The position numbers and the translations under genes are program-made. This document shows positions 34,966 through 45,074 of a DNA stretch of 64,000 nucleotides, in pieces (positions within the stretch are counted from its first letter, which is position 1; every line of letters starts with the position of its first letter). This stretch comes from JBBBNV01 sp037137075. Its GTDB lineage: Bacteria; Bacillota; Bacilli; Paenibacillales; NBRC-103111. The stretch spans positions 186,001 through 250,000 of the forward strand of contig NZ_JBBBNV010000001.1 in NCBI RefSeq assembly GCF_037137075.1, written 5' to 3'. The notes beneath the pieces were generated by a model. It searched no databases. It saw only the letters and a program-made list of their open reading frames with translations, and had not been told where the DNA came from.

Positions 34966-35357
34966 GCCTCCGGAGGCAGGTCGGCAGCTCAAGGCCCTCC
35001 AATCATCGCTTAATCGATGCTATAGAAAACGTTATTTTCTTAACCTCTGCATGGGATGAGCTGCCGTCAAACATCGCCCAGATGCCCGCCGGAAGCTGTG
35101 ACCAGTACAAAATTCATTGCAATACCGCGCCCCATACCGCCATTGGTAAAAAGCCAAACAGCCCTCAGCATATATTTCTGCCTGGGGCTGTTCGTCAATG
35201 GCTAACCGTGATATTTACTTCCGCTTGATCGCTTGATCGCTGGATTCCGCACGCATGCTCCTTCCAAACCGCGTACGGCATGGCCCCGATATCCACTACC
35301 TCTGCGATTTGTATTCTGCTCCCCGCTTCAGGTAAAGCGCCTTGCCGATCACTCTGC
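34966..35357. other. Intergenic region with a terminator
   Basis: No gene seen in 392 bases. A hairpin with arms AACAGCCC (35157-35164) and GGGCTGTT (35185-35192), followed on the minus strand by TGGCTTTTT, probably ends the pectate lyase transcript. Confidence 0.45.
35157..35192 (-). terminator. Terminator downstream of the pectate-lyase-like gene
   Basis: Eight-base perfect stem (AACAGCCC/GGGCTGTT) followed on the minus strand by TGGCTTTTT. Confidence 0.5.
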
Positions 35358-37970
35358 TTACTCTTCCGCACCTGAAACTACGGGATTGGAATCCGATTCC
35401 GCATCGTCCTCTCCAGGCTCCTCCGGCCCGGGCTCCCAACCCGCTTCATCGCTTGCTGCCTCCGGTTCAATCTGCGCTATCGGCTCATCCAATGCTTCTT
35501 CCGGGTCCGGCATGCCGGCTTGCGCGGCGGAATGGCCCGGCTTCCCGGTCGTTCTGGTCAGCTTTAGTACGTAAGGCACAGACTTATTTCCGTCGGTATC
35601 AACGGCCTGCACTGTAATTTTGTTAAGTCCCTTCTTCAGATGGACCTCAGCCGAAAAGCGCAGGCTGCTGTCGACAACAGCCCTTTTGCCGTCCACCTTC
35701 ACCGTTCCTGGCTCACTGATGGTTCCGGAAACAGTGTACACCGCCGATGTCACCGTTTGGTCCTGCTGATCCAATGTGACAGTCGGCGGGCCGCTCAAAG
35801 AAACTCCCGTAAACACAGAGGTGTTGTAGTTATTGATTAGATTGTTTTCTTCGCCCGCCTCCGCAGCCAGCCCGATATACACCTCATTCATGCCTGGATA
35901 AGCGGCCGAGGAAATGAATGTCCAATTCATTCCGTCCCTGGACAAATAGCCGCTCACCACATCCCCTGTTTTCTCCAGCTTCACCCAATATGGCGTGCGC
36001 AGCGCAACCACCGGCGGCGTCTCCGCCAGCGGCTGCCCGGCTGTATCCCGGGAGTAGAACACTCCGACATACGCTTCCCCGCGGACGGACAAGGCCATCA
36101 TCGCTTCCCGGGACAACGGATTCAGGCTTTCCCGGATCATGACCCCTGCCCGGTTATGAGGCGCTGTGTTCGTAATCTGGTCAATCCGGGCGACGATCGC
36201 CCCGTCCCCCTTCAGCTTCTGATAAGCGATATGGAACGTGTCGTCCTCCCGCCAGTTTCCCGAGCCCTTGACGACAATACGGCCGTCCGTAACAGTGACA
36301 TGACCCTTGATATCGGGCTTACCTACGTCCCTGGACGTCCACGGAGCCGTATTTCCCTGCGTATTGACATGGACGGGCACAGTAGAAGAATCCGTCACTA
36401 GGCCGTCCCGGTCAATCGCACGGGCCCGAAGGAAATAGGAGCCGTCCGGGACATTGTTCCAATCGAACGAATACGGCTTTTTCGAATCCTCTCCCAGCAG
36501 CACATCATTCGCAAAAAATTGCACCTTCGCCACCGATCCATCCGGATCACTCGCATCCGCCTTCATCGTGAGAGATTTGCCTGCTTTCATGACCGTATTC
36601 AGAGCAGGCGACGTCATGCGCACCTTCGGATTTTGTTTCCCGTCCCAAACGATAGAATTCAAATACCGCTCCAAATGGGTATAGCCGTTCGGTGTCAGCA
36701 CACCGTTGCGATCGGCAGGATCATTGGGGTTCAGCCCCTGCTCCAGCTCCCAGCTGTCCGGCATGCCGTCGTGGTCAGAATCCGCCGGGGCGGGCAAGCT
36801 GTTCAGCTCCGGCCAGCCGCCGACCTCCGTCTGCGAATTGATTTCCCGTCCGGTACGATCCCGCACATCGTTTACCATACGGGAATCCACCGCATCTCGT
36901 CTCGGCACATTCGCTCCCGCTTGCGCCAGCACCAGCTCGTAGGCCTCCTCAGCGGAGTGGGTGGTAACCGGATTAACCGGCAGCGGCTCGTTAATCCGTT
37001 CCTTGCCGGCATCCATGAAAATACCCAGCCAATTGTCCGCCGTCACATCCGGTGCGGAATCAATGTAGTTGCCATTGGCATAAACCTGGCCGTTCGCTCC
37101 GGTCAGCTCATATAACAAACGGCGCTTGGTCAAAAGCGTATCCGGCCCGTACTTGTAATAATTGTTGATTATATTCACATCCGCATGATCCCCGCCGTAA
37201 GAGGTCTGATAGTTCCAGTTGTAAATTACATTGTTGCGGAAATCCAGCGTTTTACTCTCAGTCAGCGTGCCTTTGTACCGCGCGTTGCGGCTGGCGTTGT
37301 GGATTAACAGATTGTGATGATAGGTTGAATTCCCCGCTCCCCACAGCCCGCCGAAGCCGTGACGCCCCTTCTGGTGCCGGGACATATGCAGCGCTTCCCC
37401 GATAATGGACCACTGGACCGTCACATTGGCATTTTCATAGGGAGACAGCACCTCATCAATCGCCCAGGAGAAGGAGCAGTGATCCATGATAATGTTTCTG
37501 TATTTGCGGATGGACATGGCATCCTCCTCCGCCAGCACCGTATCCCCGAGGCGGAAACGCATATGACGGATAATCAGATTGTCCGCTTCCACAATCGCGG
37601 GATAATGATTCACTGTAATCCCGTCCCCGGGCGCGGTTTGCCCGGCGATGGTCAGATTGGAGCCCCTGATGTACAGCTTCGATTTCAAATCGATGTTGCC
37701 GGATACGCGGAACACCACCGTCCGGTTGCCCTGCGATACCGCATCCCGCAGCGACCCCGGACCGGAATCCGCCAAGGTAGTCACCTCGTAAACCTCGCCG
37801 CCACGGCCGCCGGTGGTGTACATGCCGCCGCCTTCCGCTCCGGGAAATGCCGGAAGCGGCTCAGCGGCAGCCGGGGCAGCCGGAGCGTCTGCATAAGCAC
37901 TGGACCAGATGGAACAAAAAGCAAGCAGCGGAATCAAAAGGAGAACCATGAACCTTTTCAGCTTCGCCAT
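35358..37970 (-). CDS. Secreted pectate lyase-like protein with Ig-like and DUF1349-like modules
   Basis: The 870-residue exported protein has a signal peptide (about 1-28). A right-handed beta-helix of the PL1 pectate lyase type follows (about 40-390: FPGAEGGGMYTTGGRGGEVY, then VFRVSGNIDL, NLTIAGQTAPGDGI and MDHCSFSWAIDE). A calcium-binding thrombospondin type-3-like loop (DSDHDGMPDSWE) lies near residue 400. Then come an Ig-like domain (about 450-535), a DUF1349/concanavalin-like module (about 545-740), another Ig-like domain, and an acidic tail (about 830-870). PL1 enzymes cleave polygalacturonate by beta-elimination. The tail could keep it at the cell surface or make it soluble. AAGGAG precedes the ATG. 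Confidence 0.88.
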   Translation of the reverse strand: MAKLKRFMVLLLIPLLAFCSIWSSAYADAPAAPAAAEPLPAFPGAEGGGMYTTGGRGGEVYEVTTLADSGPGSLRDAVSQGNRTVVFRVSGNIDLKSKLYIRGSNLTIAGQTAPGDGITVNHYPAIVEADNLIIRHMRFRLGDTVLAEEDAMSIRKYRNIIMDHCSFSWAIDEVLSPYENANVTVQWSIIGEALHMSRHQKGRHGFGGLWGAGNSTYHHNLLIHNASRNARYKGTLTESKTLDFRNNVIYNWNYQTSYGGDHADVNIINNYYKYGPDTLLTKRRLLYELTGANGQVYANGNYIDSAPDVTADNWLGIFMDAGKERINEPLPVNPVTTHSAEEAYELVLAQAGANVPRRDAVDSRMVNDVRDRTGREINSQTEVGGWPELNSLPAPADSDHDGMPDSWELEQGLNPNDPADRNGVLTPNGYTHLERYLNSIVWDGKQNPKVRMTSPALNTVMKAGKSLTMKADASDPDGSVAKVQFFANDVLLGEDSKKPYSFDWNNVPDGSYFLRARAIDRDGLVTDSSTVPVHVNTQGNTAPWTSRDVGKPDIKGHVTVTDGRIVVKGSGNWREDDTFHIAYQKLKGDGAIVARIDQITNTAPHNRAGVMIRESLNPLSREAMMALSVRGEAYVGVFYSRDTAGQPLAETPPVVALRTPYWVKLEKTGDVVSGYLSRDGMNWTFISSAAYPGMNEVYIGLAAEAGEENNLINNYNTSVFTGVSLSGPPTVTLDQQDQTVTSAVYTVSGTISEPGTVKVDGKRAVVDSSLRFSAEVHLKKGLNKITVQAVDTDGNKSVPYVLKLTRTTGKPGHSAAQAGMPDPEEALDEPIAQIEPEAASDEAGWEPGPEEPGEDDAESDSNPVVSGAEE

Positions 37971-38096
37971 TCCTCTTCATCTCCTTCGGAACGTTTCATT
38001 ACCTGGACAGGCACATTCACTTTCCTGGAAAATCGTCTGGCATTAGCGCTCATGAAGCCGGGGCCTCATCAGATGTCGAATAAAGCGCATAGATAC

Positions 38097-39413
38097 TCAT
38101 TTCATTCGGGCTTCCTGAAGCTTCTTGTTCACTTCCTCCGCAGTTTCACGGAACACCGTGTTATGATCGGCTGTCAGCACAACCTTGTTGGCTACTTTGG
38201 CATACGGCGTCAGGGCCAGGCTGTCATACCGGGACTTAAACGGAATCGGAGCGAATTTGTTATAAAAGGAGGCCTTCAGGTTTTTGTCCTTAAACGGGCT
38301 GTCTTGGCCGTAAACTGCTTGGATGGCCTCATTCTGAAGCACCGGCATGACACCTTTTTTGGAGAGGCGGGTCTGCATTTCCTCCGACAGCAAATATTGT
38401 ATTACTTTCATGGCCTGGTCCTGCTGCCTGGACATCGAAGTCACCGCGAAATAAGTCGGGTACGCCTGCGATCCGACCTGGGGAAGCTCCTCAAAGGTAG
38501 GCAGGGCAACCATATCCCAGTTCATCGCCTTGAAATCCTCGGGAAACACGAACATGATCGAAGACAGCCAGGCGAACATCGCCAGCTCCCGGTCCTGCAG
38601 GAATTCCACCCGGTACGGCAAAGTATCCTTGTGCGCTTTCATATAATCCACATAACCCGAGGACTGGCCGGGACCGGCAAACACGGTGTTAAAATACGTC
38701 CTCCACTTCTCATCGGTCTGAAGCGTCGATTTCTCGCTGGCAGCATCAATGAACGGAATGGATAGCTGATTCATAAGCAGCATATGTGTTTGGGAGGAGG
38801 ACAGGCCGACATACTGCTTCTGGTCAAATCGGGTCAGCTTCTCACCCAGCGCGCTTGCCTCACGCCACGTCATGCCGTCCTGGGGGTAGCTGACGCCGAA
38901 TTTGTCGAACAGATCCTTGTTGTAATATAGCACCATATTGTTGTTGAAAATGGGGATGCCGATTACTTTATCCGCGGCCAGCTGCTTCACCGAGTCCGCC
39001 ACCGTAGGCTCAACCTGCGACAACTCCACATGATGCTTCTTCATCAGCGGGGTCATATCAAGCTCAAGCCCGTTATCCAGCAGTCCGGCGGCAAAGCCTC
39101 CAATCGAATCCCAATAAATATCAATCGTTTCTCCTGAGGTCAAGAGCTCCTTGATCCCAAAATCCTTTTGCTTCTGAATGTATTTGATCGTATAATTCGG
39201 AAACCTCGCTTGAAGTGCGCTGCCGAACCGGTCATTCCAGCTGTCAATTGAATCCCCGCTGCCGGAGTACACGACGAGCTGCGCCGTGTCCTCTATGGTC
39301 TCCTCCTCAGCGGGCTTGCTCTCTATATCCGTTGCCCCGTTGCACGCAGTTAAACAAAGGAAGCACAGCATCAAGTGCAGGACGGCTTTCGTGCGGTATC
39401 CGTAACGTTTCAA
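38097..39413 (-). CDS. Sugar ABC transporter solute-binding lipoprotein
   Basis: The 438-residue lipoprotein has a lipobox LTAC with the modified cysteine at residue 24. LVVYSGSGDSIDSWNDRFGSALQARFPNY and YYNKDLFDKFGVSYPQDGMTWREASALGEKLT are typical of family-1 (maltose/oligosaccharide type) binding proteins. It should capture oligosaccharides released by the neighbouring hydrolases. Translation starts at TTG 39413 behind AGGAGG, 12 bases after the stop of the glycoside hydrolase gene. No permease genes are next to it in this window, so the membrane part of the importer must be encoded elsewhere. Confidence 0.88.
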   Translation of the reverse strand: MKRYGYRTKAVLHLMLCFLCLTACNGATDIESKPAEEETIEDTAQLVVYSGSGDSIDSWNDRFGSALQARFPNYTIKYIQKQKDFGIKELLTSGETIDIYWDSIGGFAAGLLDNGLELDMTPLMKKHHVELSQVEPTVADSVKQLAADKVIGIPIFNNNMVLYYNKDLFDKFGVSYPQDGMTWREASALGEKLTRFDQKQYVGLSSSQTHMLLMNQLSIPFIDAASEKSTLQTDEKWRTYFNTVFAGPGQSSGYVDYMKAHKDTLPYRVEFLQDRELAMFAWLSSIMFVFPEDFKAMNWDMVALPTFEELPQVGSQAYPTYFAVTSMSRQQDQAMKVIQYLLSEEMQTRLSKKGVMPVLQNEAIQAVYGQDSPFKDKNLKASFYNKFAPIPFKSRYDSLALTPYAKVANKVVLTADHNTVFRETAEEVNKKLQEARMK

Positions 39414-39425
39414 GAAGGTTCCTCC

Positions 39426-41909
39426 TTATTGGTTCGGATTAGCAATTCCGGAAACTGCCGACAAAGTGACCGGACCGAGCAGGCCGGAAGGCAGCCCCGC
39501 CTGCTCGTAGCGGTTGGCGAGTGCATTGGTCACATGAATCCGCAGCTCATTGTCCCCCGCTTTCAGCCATGGCCGGATATCGAATACGTACGGCGGCCAC
39601 ATTTTAACCCCTGCCGATTCGCCGTTCACCCACACTTCAGCCAGCTCATGCACCTCGCCCAAATCGAGCAGGGCGGCCTGGTGAAGCGAAGGCGGATTAT
39701 CCAGATGCAGCTGGCGTGTATATACCATGGTCCCGGAGAAATCGGCCAGCTCTTCCTGTGCAGTCCAGTTCCCCGGTTCACCCGGAAGCAGCGGCTCGCC
39801 CAAGAGACCGATCCGCCAGCTGTCATTCAGCTCTTGGCGGACCTCGCCAGCGGGAACCGAATCGGCATCGTCTGCAGCACGCATCGGCTCATCCGGATTT
39901 ACATGGTAAATCACACTTCCTCGCGGCTCCAGCCGCACGGATATATGCATTCCGTCATCCACCGGGACGGCGGATGCTGCCGACACCGTACCATCCCAAG
40001 GCTCCCACTGCTCCAGCCCTCCCTTCAGACTAACGCGCATCGTGCCTTCATAAGCGGCATCCTCTCCTTCATTCACAATCATATAGAAGTGGCTGCCCTC
40101 CTTGACTACATGACTGACACGCACAAACCGGGAATCTCCGTCAAAGCGCACATCCCGCTTGAACAACCGGTCCAAAGCGGCAACGACATCAACCGGATCG
40201 CGTACTTCAACCGCTGCATGCAACGAAGGGGATGTCCCGCGATCTCCAAGCACAATGACACGCCCGCCCTGGCTTATGAAAGGCTCCAACACGGCCAGGC
40301 CCTGCTCCTCCATCACTTCCGGGCTCTCCACCAGCACGACGGAATAGGTCTGCGCCGCAATGCGGATTTGCCCTTCTTCTACAGTGCAGGCCGAATACAG
40401 AAGCCGTTCCTCCAAATAATTAAACTCCACCTGGTTTTGATATAGTGGCTTCGTGATGCGCCATGGCAGCCAATCCTCCTTGCACAGCACCGCAACAGGC
40501 GTCACATTCACACTGTCCGTCATCAGCCAGCTCATCCGCTTCATATACTGGGCGAAGGACAAATAGTGGGGCCACCAAATGTTGTTCGGGCCTACATCCG
40601 GCGGTCTCTCAAACATGCGATCCCCGTCGATGGAGTAATAAAAGGCATGAGGACTGAGCAGGTTCACGCCACGAACCGTCAGCCAGTCAATGTACCATTT
40701 CATATCCCCGGCACTCAGCACCCAGCCGTTTCCGCGTCCGCATACGCCGAGGAACTCATTCAGATTTCTCCTTCTTCCCCGGTGTCTGGCGGCATCGGCC
40801 GAGCACTTGGCCGCAGTGCTGTGATGCCCTTCCAGCGCGGTCCCGTCCTCCGGCGCAACCCACCGCCAAACCACATCCTGTCCGGGAATGTGGAATTGCT
40901 CCTGCAGCCCAATATCGTCACTGGCCGCCGGATGTCCGGTAAAGGCAATGCCATGATCGCGGCACCACTCGGACAGAGGCTTGTAATACATTTCCGTCAA
41001 GCGTGCATTGACTGCCTTCCGGTATGCGGCGCGCACCCGGCTCGCCTCCATCCCGTCCAGCCAAAGCAGCGGCAACTCCTCTTCCCGGCAGCCGGATCGC
41101 GTGAAGTCGTCCATGAAGCCGTTCGTCCACGCCTGCAGCTCCTTGGTATGCCCTCGGCCGAGAATGTCCGGCTCATCGGTAAACATGGCGATAATGGTGC
41201 TGCCAAAATACGAGCCCACCCGCTCATAATACCGCTCATGCGTCAAGCGGATGAACTTTTGAACGGCGAGCGGATTCAGCAAATCCGAGGAGGCCGGGGC
41301 ATCCGGCTCTCCATCATCCTGCCCGAAATGAATGCCGCGAATCGTACCGCGGGTAAACGTTTCGACAAACAGCACGATCGACCATTCCGCCCCATCCGGG
41401 GGAGTAAAACGGACCACTCCCTGCGTGGTGTCCAAAATAACGGTGCTGTCTCCATTGATTGCGCCGCTCTGAAGCTGAACCGCCTGTGCCGACACCAGCG
41501 TATCTCCCGGCTCAAGCACTTCCGGCAAACGGATGTCCGCTTCCGGATGGAAGGTGAGCATTTTCAGCCCGCGGCTGGCGAATTCGGGATTCCCCTGGAC
41601 AACCCGGCCATTAGCAGAACCGGAAGGGTACATGGCTTCATCATAAAGGATGACCTGCATTCCCCGACGCGCGGCTTCCTTGACGGCCACCTCGACCAAA
41701 TCCATAAATTCATCGGATAAATATGTCAATTTCTTTGGAATGCCGAGACGGGGATGAAGAACGAAGCCCATGACCCCTTTTCCCGTAAAGTCCTGTATTT
41801 GCCGGACAATCTCCTCCGCTGTCAAATCGTCGTTCCAAAACCAGAACGGGATTGGCGTGAATTCGTCAGACGGCTGTATAAACTGCTGTTGAAGCGTTGT
41901 AAACGGCAT
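39426..41909 (-). CDS. Glycoside hydrolase with C-terminal jelly-roll domain (GH106-like)
   Basis: An 827-residue protein whose N-terminal barrel begins FTPIPFWFWNDDLTAEEIVRQIQDFTGKGVMGFVLHPRLG and contains VILYDEAMYPSGSANG and TDEPDILGRG. It resembles the rhamnosidase-type GH106 and related uncharacterised hydrolases. A galactose-binding-like/jelly-roll module (about 700-815) includes FSGTMVYTRQLHLDNPPS and VWVNGESAGVKMWPPYVFDI. No signal peptide, so it likely acts on imported oligosaccharides. ATG 41909 follows GAGGAGG (slightly long spacing). A GTG at 41978 is an alternative. It lies between the GH95 and binding-protein genes. Confidence 0.78.
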   Translation of the reverse strand: MPFTTLQQQFIQPSDEFTPIPFWFWNDDLTAEEIVRQIQDFTGKGVMGFVLHPRLGIPKKLTYLSDEFMDLVEVAVKEAARRGMQVILYDEAMYPSGSANGRVVQGNPEFASRGLKMLTFHPEADIRLPEVLEPGDTLVSAQAVQLQSGAINGDSTVILDTTQGVVRFTPPDGAEWSIVLFVETFTRGTIRGIHFGQDDGEPDAPASSDLLNPLAVQKFIRLTHERYYERVGSYFGSTIIAMFTDEPDILGRGHTKELQAWTNGFMDDFTRSGCREEELPLLWLDGMEASRVRAAYRKAVNARLTEMYYKPLSEWCRDHGIAFTGHPAASDDIGLQEQFHIPGQDVVWRWVAPEDGTALEGHHSTAAKCSADAARHRGRRRNLNEFLGVCGRGNGWVLSAGDMKWYIDWLTVRGVNLLSPHAFYYSIDGDRMFERPPDVGPNNIWWPHYLSFAQYMKRMSWLMTDSVNVTPVAVLCKEDWLPWRITKPLYQNQVEFNYLEERLLYSACTVEEGQIRIAAQTYSVVLVESPEVMEEQGLAVLEPFISQGGRVIVLGDRGTSPSLHAAVEVRDPVDVVAALDRLFKRDVRFDGDSRFVRVSHVVKEGSHFYMIVNEGEDAAYEGTMRVSLKGGLEQWEPWDGTVSAASAVPVDDGMHISVRLEPRGSVIYHVNPDEPMRAADDADSVPAGEVRQELNDSWRIGLLGEPLLPGEPGNWTAQEELADFSGTMVYTRQLHLDNPPSLHQAALLDLGEVHELAEVWVNGESAGVKMWPPYVFDIRPWLKAGDNELRIHVTNALANRYEQAGLPSGLLGPVTLSAVSGIANPNQ

Positions 41910-41993
41910 ATGATGACGTTCCTCCTCTGCCTGCTGATATGTAATGAAGCTAATTCTGCCGTACTCTCTCAAATTCACAAATCCTTTGGCTTG

Positions 41994-44444
41994 TCATTGG
42001 CCTGATGTTTCACTGCTGGCGTACAGCTTCAGCCGTTCCCCCGCACCGAGCCGGATTCGCCGCTCATTCGTTCTGTCCGCTGCGGCCGCTATGGCCGATT
42101 CCTCTGTAGTGAGCCATTGAAGGGCAGGAGGCACCGTGAGCAGCAGGTCCGTCGGCCGATCGGCTTTCAGCTCCGCCTCCAGCCAGCCAAGCTCCAGGTC
42201 CCATGAGAATGCAATGCTGCCTGAACAAAACCGAAGCCCCTCCGCCACCCCTTTTTTCCAGGCCTTGGGCACAGCGGGCAATACCTTGACATGGTCCGGT
42301 GTCACATAAAGCAGCAGCTCCTGCACGGCTGACACCCATCCCAGATTGGCATCCATCTGAACGGGCGCCCTGCCGTAGGACAGCGAGATTCCCATGCCCC
42401 GCCAATCATTATGAAGCGTGTAATAGTTGGGAAGCAGACAGGATCGGGCTAGCAGCGCTAGACACTCCAAAGCCTGATCCCCGTCTCCCAGCCGGGCATA
42501 AATGTTCGCCAGATGCGCGAAGGACCACGCTGTCTGATCGCCAATGCCAGTGACCAGCCGCTGTGTCACAGCCCCCGCAAATGCCCGAAACAGCCCGGGG
42601 TCGCTGGCCTTCGTAACCTCATGAGCCGGAAAAACAGGATAAATATGCGAAATATGGCGATGCCGGTAACGATCCGTAAAGTCCGGATGCAGCCATTCCT
42701 TTACCGCCCCGTCCGCATTGATTTCGTAGACCGGAATGCGAGTGAGCATCTCCCGCCATTTGGCAATGTCCGCGACGTCTTCTCCGGCCGCCAGACTGCC
42801 TTCTATGAGCTGCGTCAGCAATTCCTTCAGAATGGCAAAATCGAGCAGCGCATTCACCGCAGTCGGCATCGCATGAGCCATTTGGCCGAACCGGCCTTCT
42901 TCAGCAATGAAGTTTTGCGGTGTATTTTCCGGGGACACGGAAGGATACGATATGTATTTGCCATCCGGCCCGAGGACGAGGAAATCCTCATAAAACACCG
43001 TCGCTTCTCGCATAAAGGGCAGCGCCCGCTTTCTCAGAAAATCCATATCCCCAGTAAACTGATAGTATTCATAAAAGTGCCTCGCCAGCCACCCTGCCGC
43101 TCCGGTCCAATGCAAAATCACGGGAACGATCTGGAACGGCGCGGCATTCCCCGGCGTTGTGCCGGCCGGTATGAAGATTCCCCGGCAGTTGTACAGCTTG
43201 CGGGCATTATCGCGGAACTGTTCCATCCGTTCCTCATAATATTGGAGCAGCGCGGGCACTAGAGACGTCAGGCCGCCAACGGCAGCATGCCAGTACATCA
43301 TCTGGACGTTTTCATTGGCCATGTAGTGGCTCCATACCGCTTTGTAATCGCCGCACCACAGCCCGTACAGACCAAACGGAAGCCCTTCCTCATGGGTACC
43401 GGAAATAAACAAGTATCTGCCGTACGCCCACAGCGTCTCCGCCATTCCGGAAGGCAGCTCCCCTTCATACGCCTCCAGAAGCATCTCCTCGTTCGAAGCA
43501 GGCATTCCTTCTTCCCCATGCAGGCGAATGTCTGCACCTAGGAACAGCGGGCTATGAAGCGCGCGATGCCGGGCCAGCAGCTCGTCATAGGACCAGGCCA
43601 TCCGGGCCAGCTCCGCCTCCAGCCGCTCCCATTCCCGAATCCGCTCCCCGTGTGTAAATACCCGCAGCACGATGAGAACGGATTCAGCGCCGCAGACGGA
43701 GATGATTCCCTGTCTGTGCTCCATCTCCCCGCCCTGCGGAATGGCCCGCAGCACAGCGCCAAAATCGCAGTCGTCATCATTTTGGGCGGCGTAGCGGATA
43801 TAGCCGGCTGCAGCCTGAGCTTCGGCCGTCGCGTCCATCGCCGGAGGGAAGCCCGGACCGGAAGCACCCTTCTCATGCGGCGTAAGCTGGAGCTGGACGT
43901 CAATGGCCCTCCCCTCCGCACGCAGCTCGCATACGAGACAATCGTCCTGCCGGGAGACAAACAGCGCCCGCGCAAACTGCGCGTCTCCCTCCCGCCATTC
44001 CACCGTCACCTCGCCGCTTTCCATATTCAAAGCTCTCCGGTAATGCTTGAATCCCGCTGACGCAGTCCGAATCAGCTTCAAATCCGCCAAAGGCAGCGGT
44101 GTCTCGCGCAAGGATTCATAGCCGTGCGCTTCCAGCCTTCCCGCCAAATACCCGTTCGCTTCCCGGTAGTTCTTCTCCTCCAGGAGCTGCCGGATTCCGG
44201 CCAGGCTATCGCTAACATCAGGCAGCTCCCCTTTCTTTCCTCCAGTCCATAGCCGTGCATGATGCAGAAGAACGGTTTCCTGGCCAACGGCCCCATACAC
44301 GGCTGCGCCGAGCAGACCGTTGCCGGTGGGCAGGGCTTCACGCCAGGGGCTGCCCCACCATGAAGCAGGTTTTTTGAGTACTAGCTTATGCCGTTGTGGG
44401 ACTTGCGCTGCATTTGCTCCAAACAAATTGTGGTCCACTGTCAT
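41994..44444 (-). CDS. Glycoside hydrolase family 95 (alpha-L-fucosidase/galactosidase type)
   Basis: The 816-residue protein shows the GH95 opening PASWWGSPWREALPTGNGLLGAAVYGAVGQETVLLHHARLWTGG, an internal (alpha/alpha)6 barrel with YPSVSPENTPQNF (substrate-binding asparagines), WSFAHLANIYARLGDGDQA and the C-terminal beta module. GH95 enzymes hydrolyse terminal alpha-L-fucosyl or alpha-L-galactosyl residues found in xyloglucan and pectin side chains. No signal peptide, so it is intracellular. CAGGAG precedes ATG 44444. It is first in the operon, with a candidate CcpA site upstream. Confidence 0.9.
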   Translation of the reverse strand: MTVDHNLFGANAAQVPQRHKLVLKKPASWWGSPWREALPTGNGLLGAAVYGAVGQETVLLHHARLWTGGKKGELPDVSDSLAGIRQLLEEKNYREANGYLAGRLEAHGYESLRETPLPLADLKLIRTASAGFKHYRRALNMESGEVTVEWREGDAQFARALFVSRQDDCLVCELRAEGRAIDVQLQLTPHEKGASGPGFPPAMDATAEAQAAAGYIRYAAQNDDDCDFGAVLRAIPQGGEMEHRQGIISVCGAESVLIVLRVFTHGERIREWERLEAELARMAWSYDELLARHRALHSPLFLGADIRLHGEEGMPASNEEMLLEAYEGELPSGMAETLWAYGRYLFISGTHEEGLPFGLYGLWCGDYKAVWSHYMANENVQMMYWHAAVGGLTSLVPALLQYYEERMEQFRDNARKLYNCRGIFIPAGTTPGNAAPFQIVPVILHWTGAAGWLARHFYEYYQFTGDMDFLRKRALPFMREATVFYEDFLVLGPDGKYISYPSVSPENTPQNFIAEEGRFGQMAHAMPTAVNALLDFAILKELLTQLIEGSLAAGEDVADIAKWREMLTRIPVYEINADGAVKEWLHPDFTDRYRHRHISHIYPVFPAHEVTKASDPGLFRAFAGAVTQRLVTGIGDQTAWSFAHLANIYARLGDGDQALECLALLARSCLLPNYYTLHNDWRGMGISLSYGRAPVQMDANLGWVSAVQELLLYVTPDHVKVLPAVPKAWKKGVAEGLRFCSGSIAFSWDLELGWLEAELKADRPTDLLLTVPPALQWLTTEESAIAAAADRTNERRIRLGAGERLKLYASSETSGQ

Positions 44445-45074
44445 CAGATGTACTCCTGTCTACTCTATCATTTCTTCTCATGCCGCTGCACACGGCTGTA
44501 ACACGCCTGAGCACCCATTGTCACGGCGCCACCGCCGCTTTGCTTCCATTTTTCCGTAAATTCGCTGAATTTGCGCCCACCTGCTTGATAACGCTTTCTA
44601 AAATTGAACCACTACCCGCAGCCCCTTTTCTGTACCGAAAAAACCCGTGCAGCATGTGTGTGAAACCATCCGGTAATCCGGCTAGGAAGATCCGTGGTAC
44701 AGTTGCTCATCAATTGGCGGCATAATATCCATTCTAGCTCCCATACGCGGGTGAAACAATCATACGATCGGCTATTGGATGCGCAAATACGCCAATACCG
44801 CCTCTTCTGCAATAATGGTTGGTGGAAAATAGAAACGGTTGATTCTTTGTTTATCCATGTTACTGCCTGGCAATGGCTTTCGGGTCACGAAGCAATAGCT
44901 GCCGCTAATCAATGCCCGTTTCAAGAAGCGGCTATCGGGACGGAGATGATCAGACGATAGTCATCCGGCAGAGAAGTTTACGTAAGCAAAGCCTCGGGGA
45001 GCGTCCGCAGAGGAGCTTCGGCACACATAAGGCAGCAGGCCGCTGGACATCTTATGTTCAGGAGGTGATTGGAA
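44445..45074. other. Regulatory/intergenic region upstream of the GH95 operon
   Basis: This 630-base stretch has no supported gene. It holds a cre-like element (44586-44599). The rest shows no repeat or RNA I can name. Confidence 0.4.
44586..44599 (-). promoter_or_regulatory. Candidate CcpA (cre) site
   Basis: On the minus strand AGAAAGCGTTATCA matches the cre consensus TGWAANCGNTNWCA at every position but the first. It lies about 140 bases before the GH95 start, a typical distance for carbon catabolite repression of a sugar operon. Confidence 0.45.

Noticed and set aside
37359..38765. 468-codon plus-strand frame across the pectate lyase and binding-protein genes
   Set aside because: It is antisense to two genes with signal peptides and known domains, and lacks a ribosome binding site.
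40566..41720. 384-codon plus-strand frame opposite the GH106-like gene
   Set aside because: Arg/His/Gln-rich shadow frame with no initiation signal.
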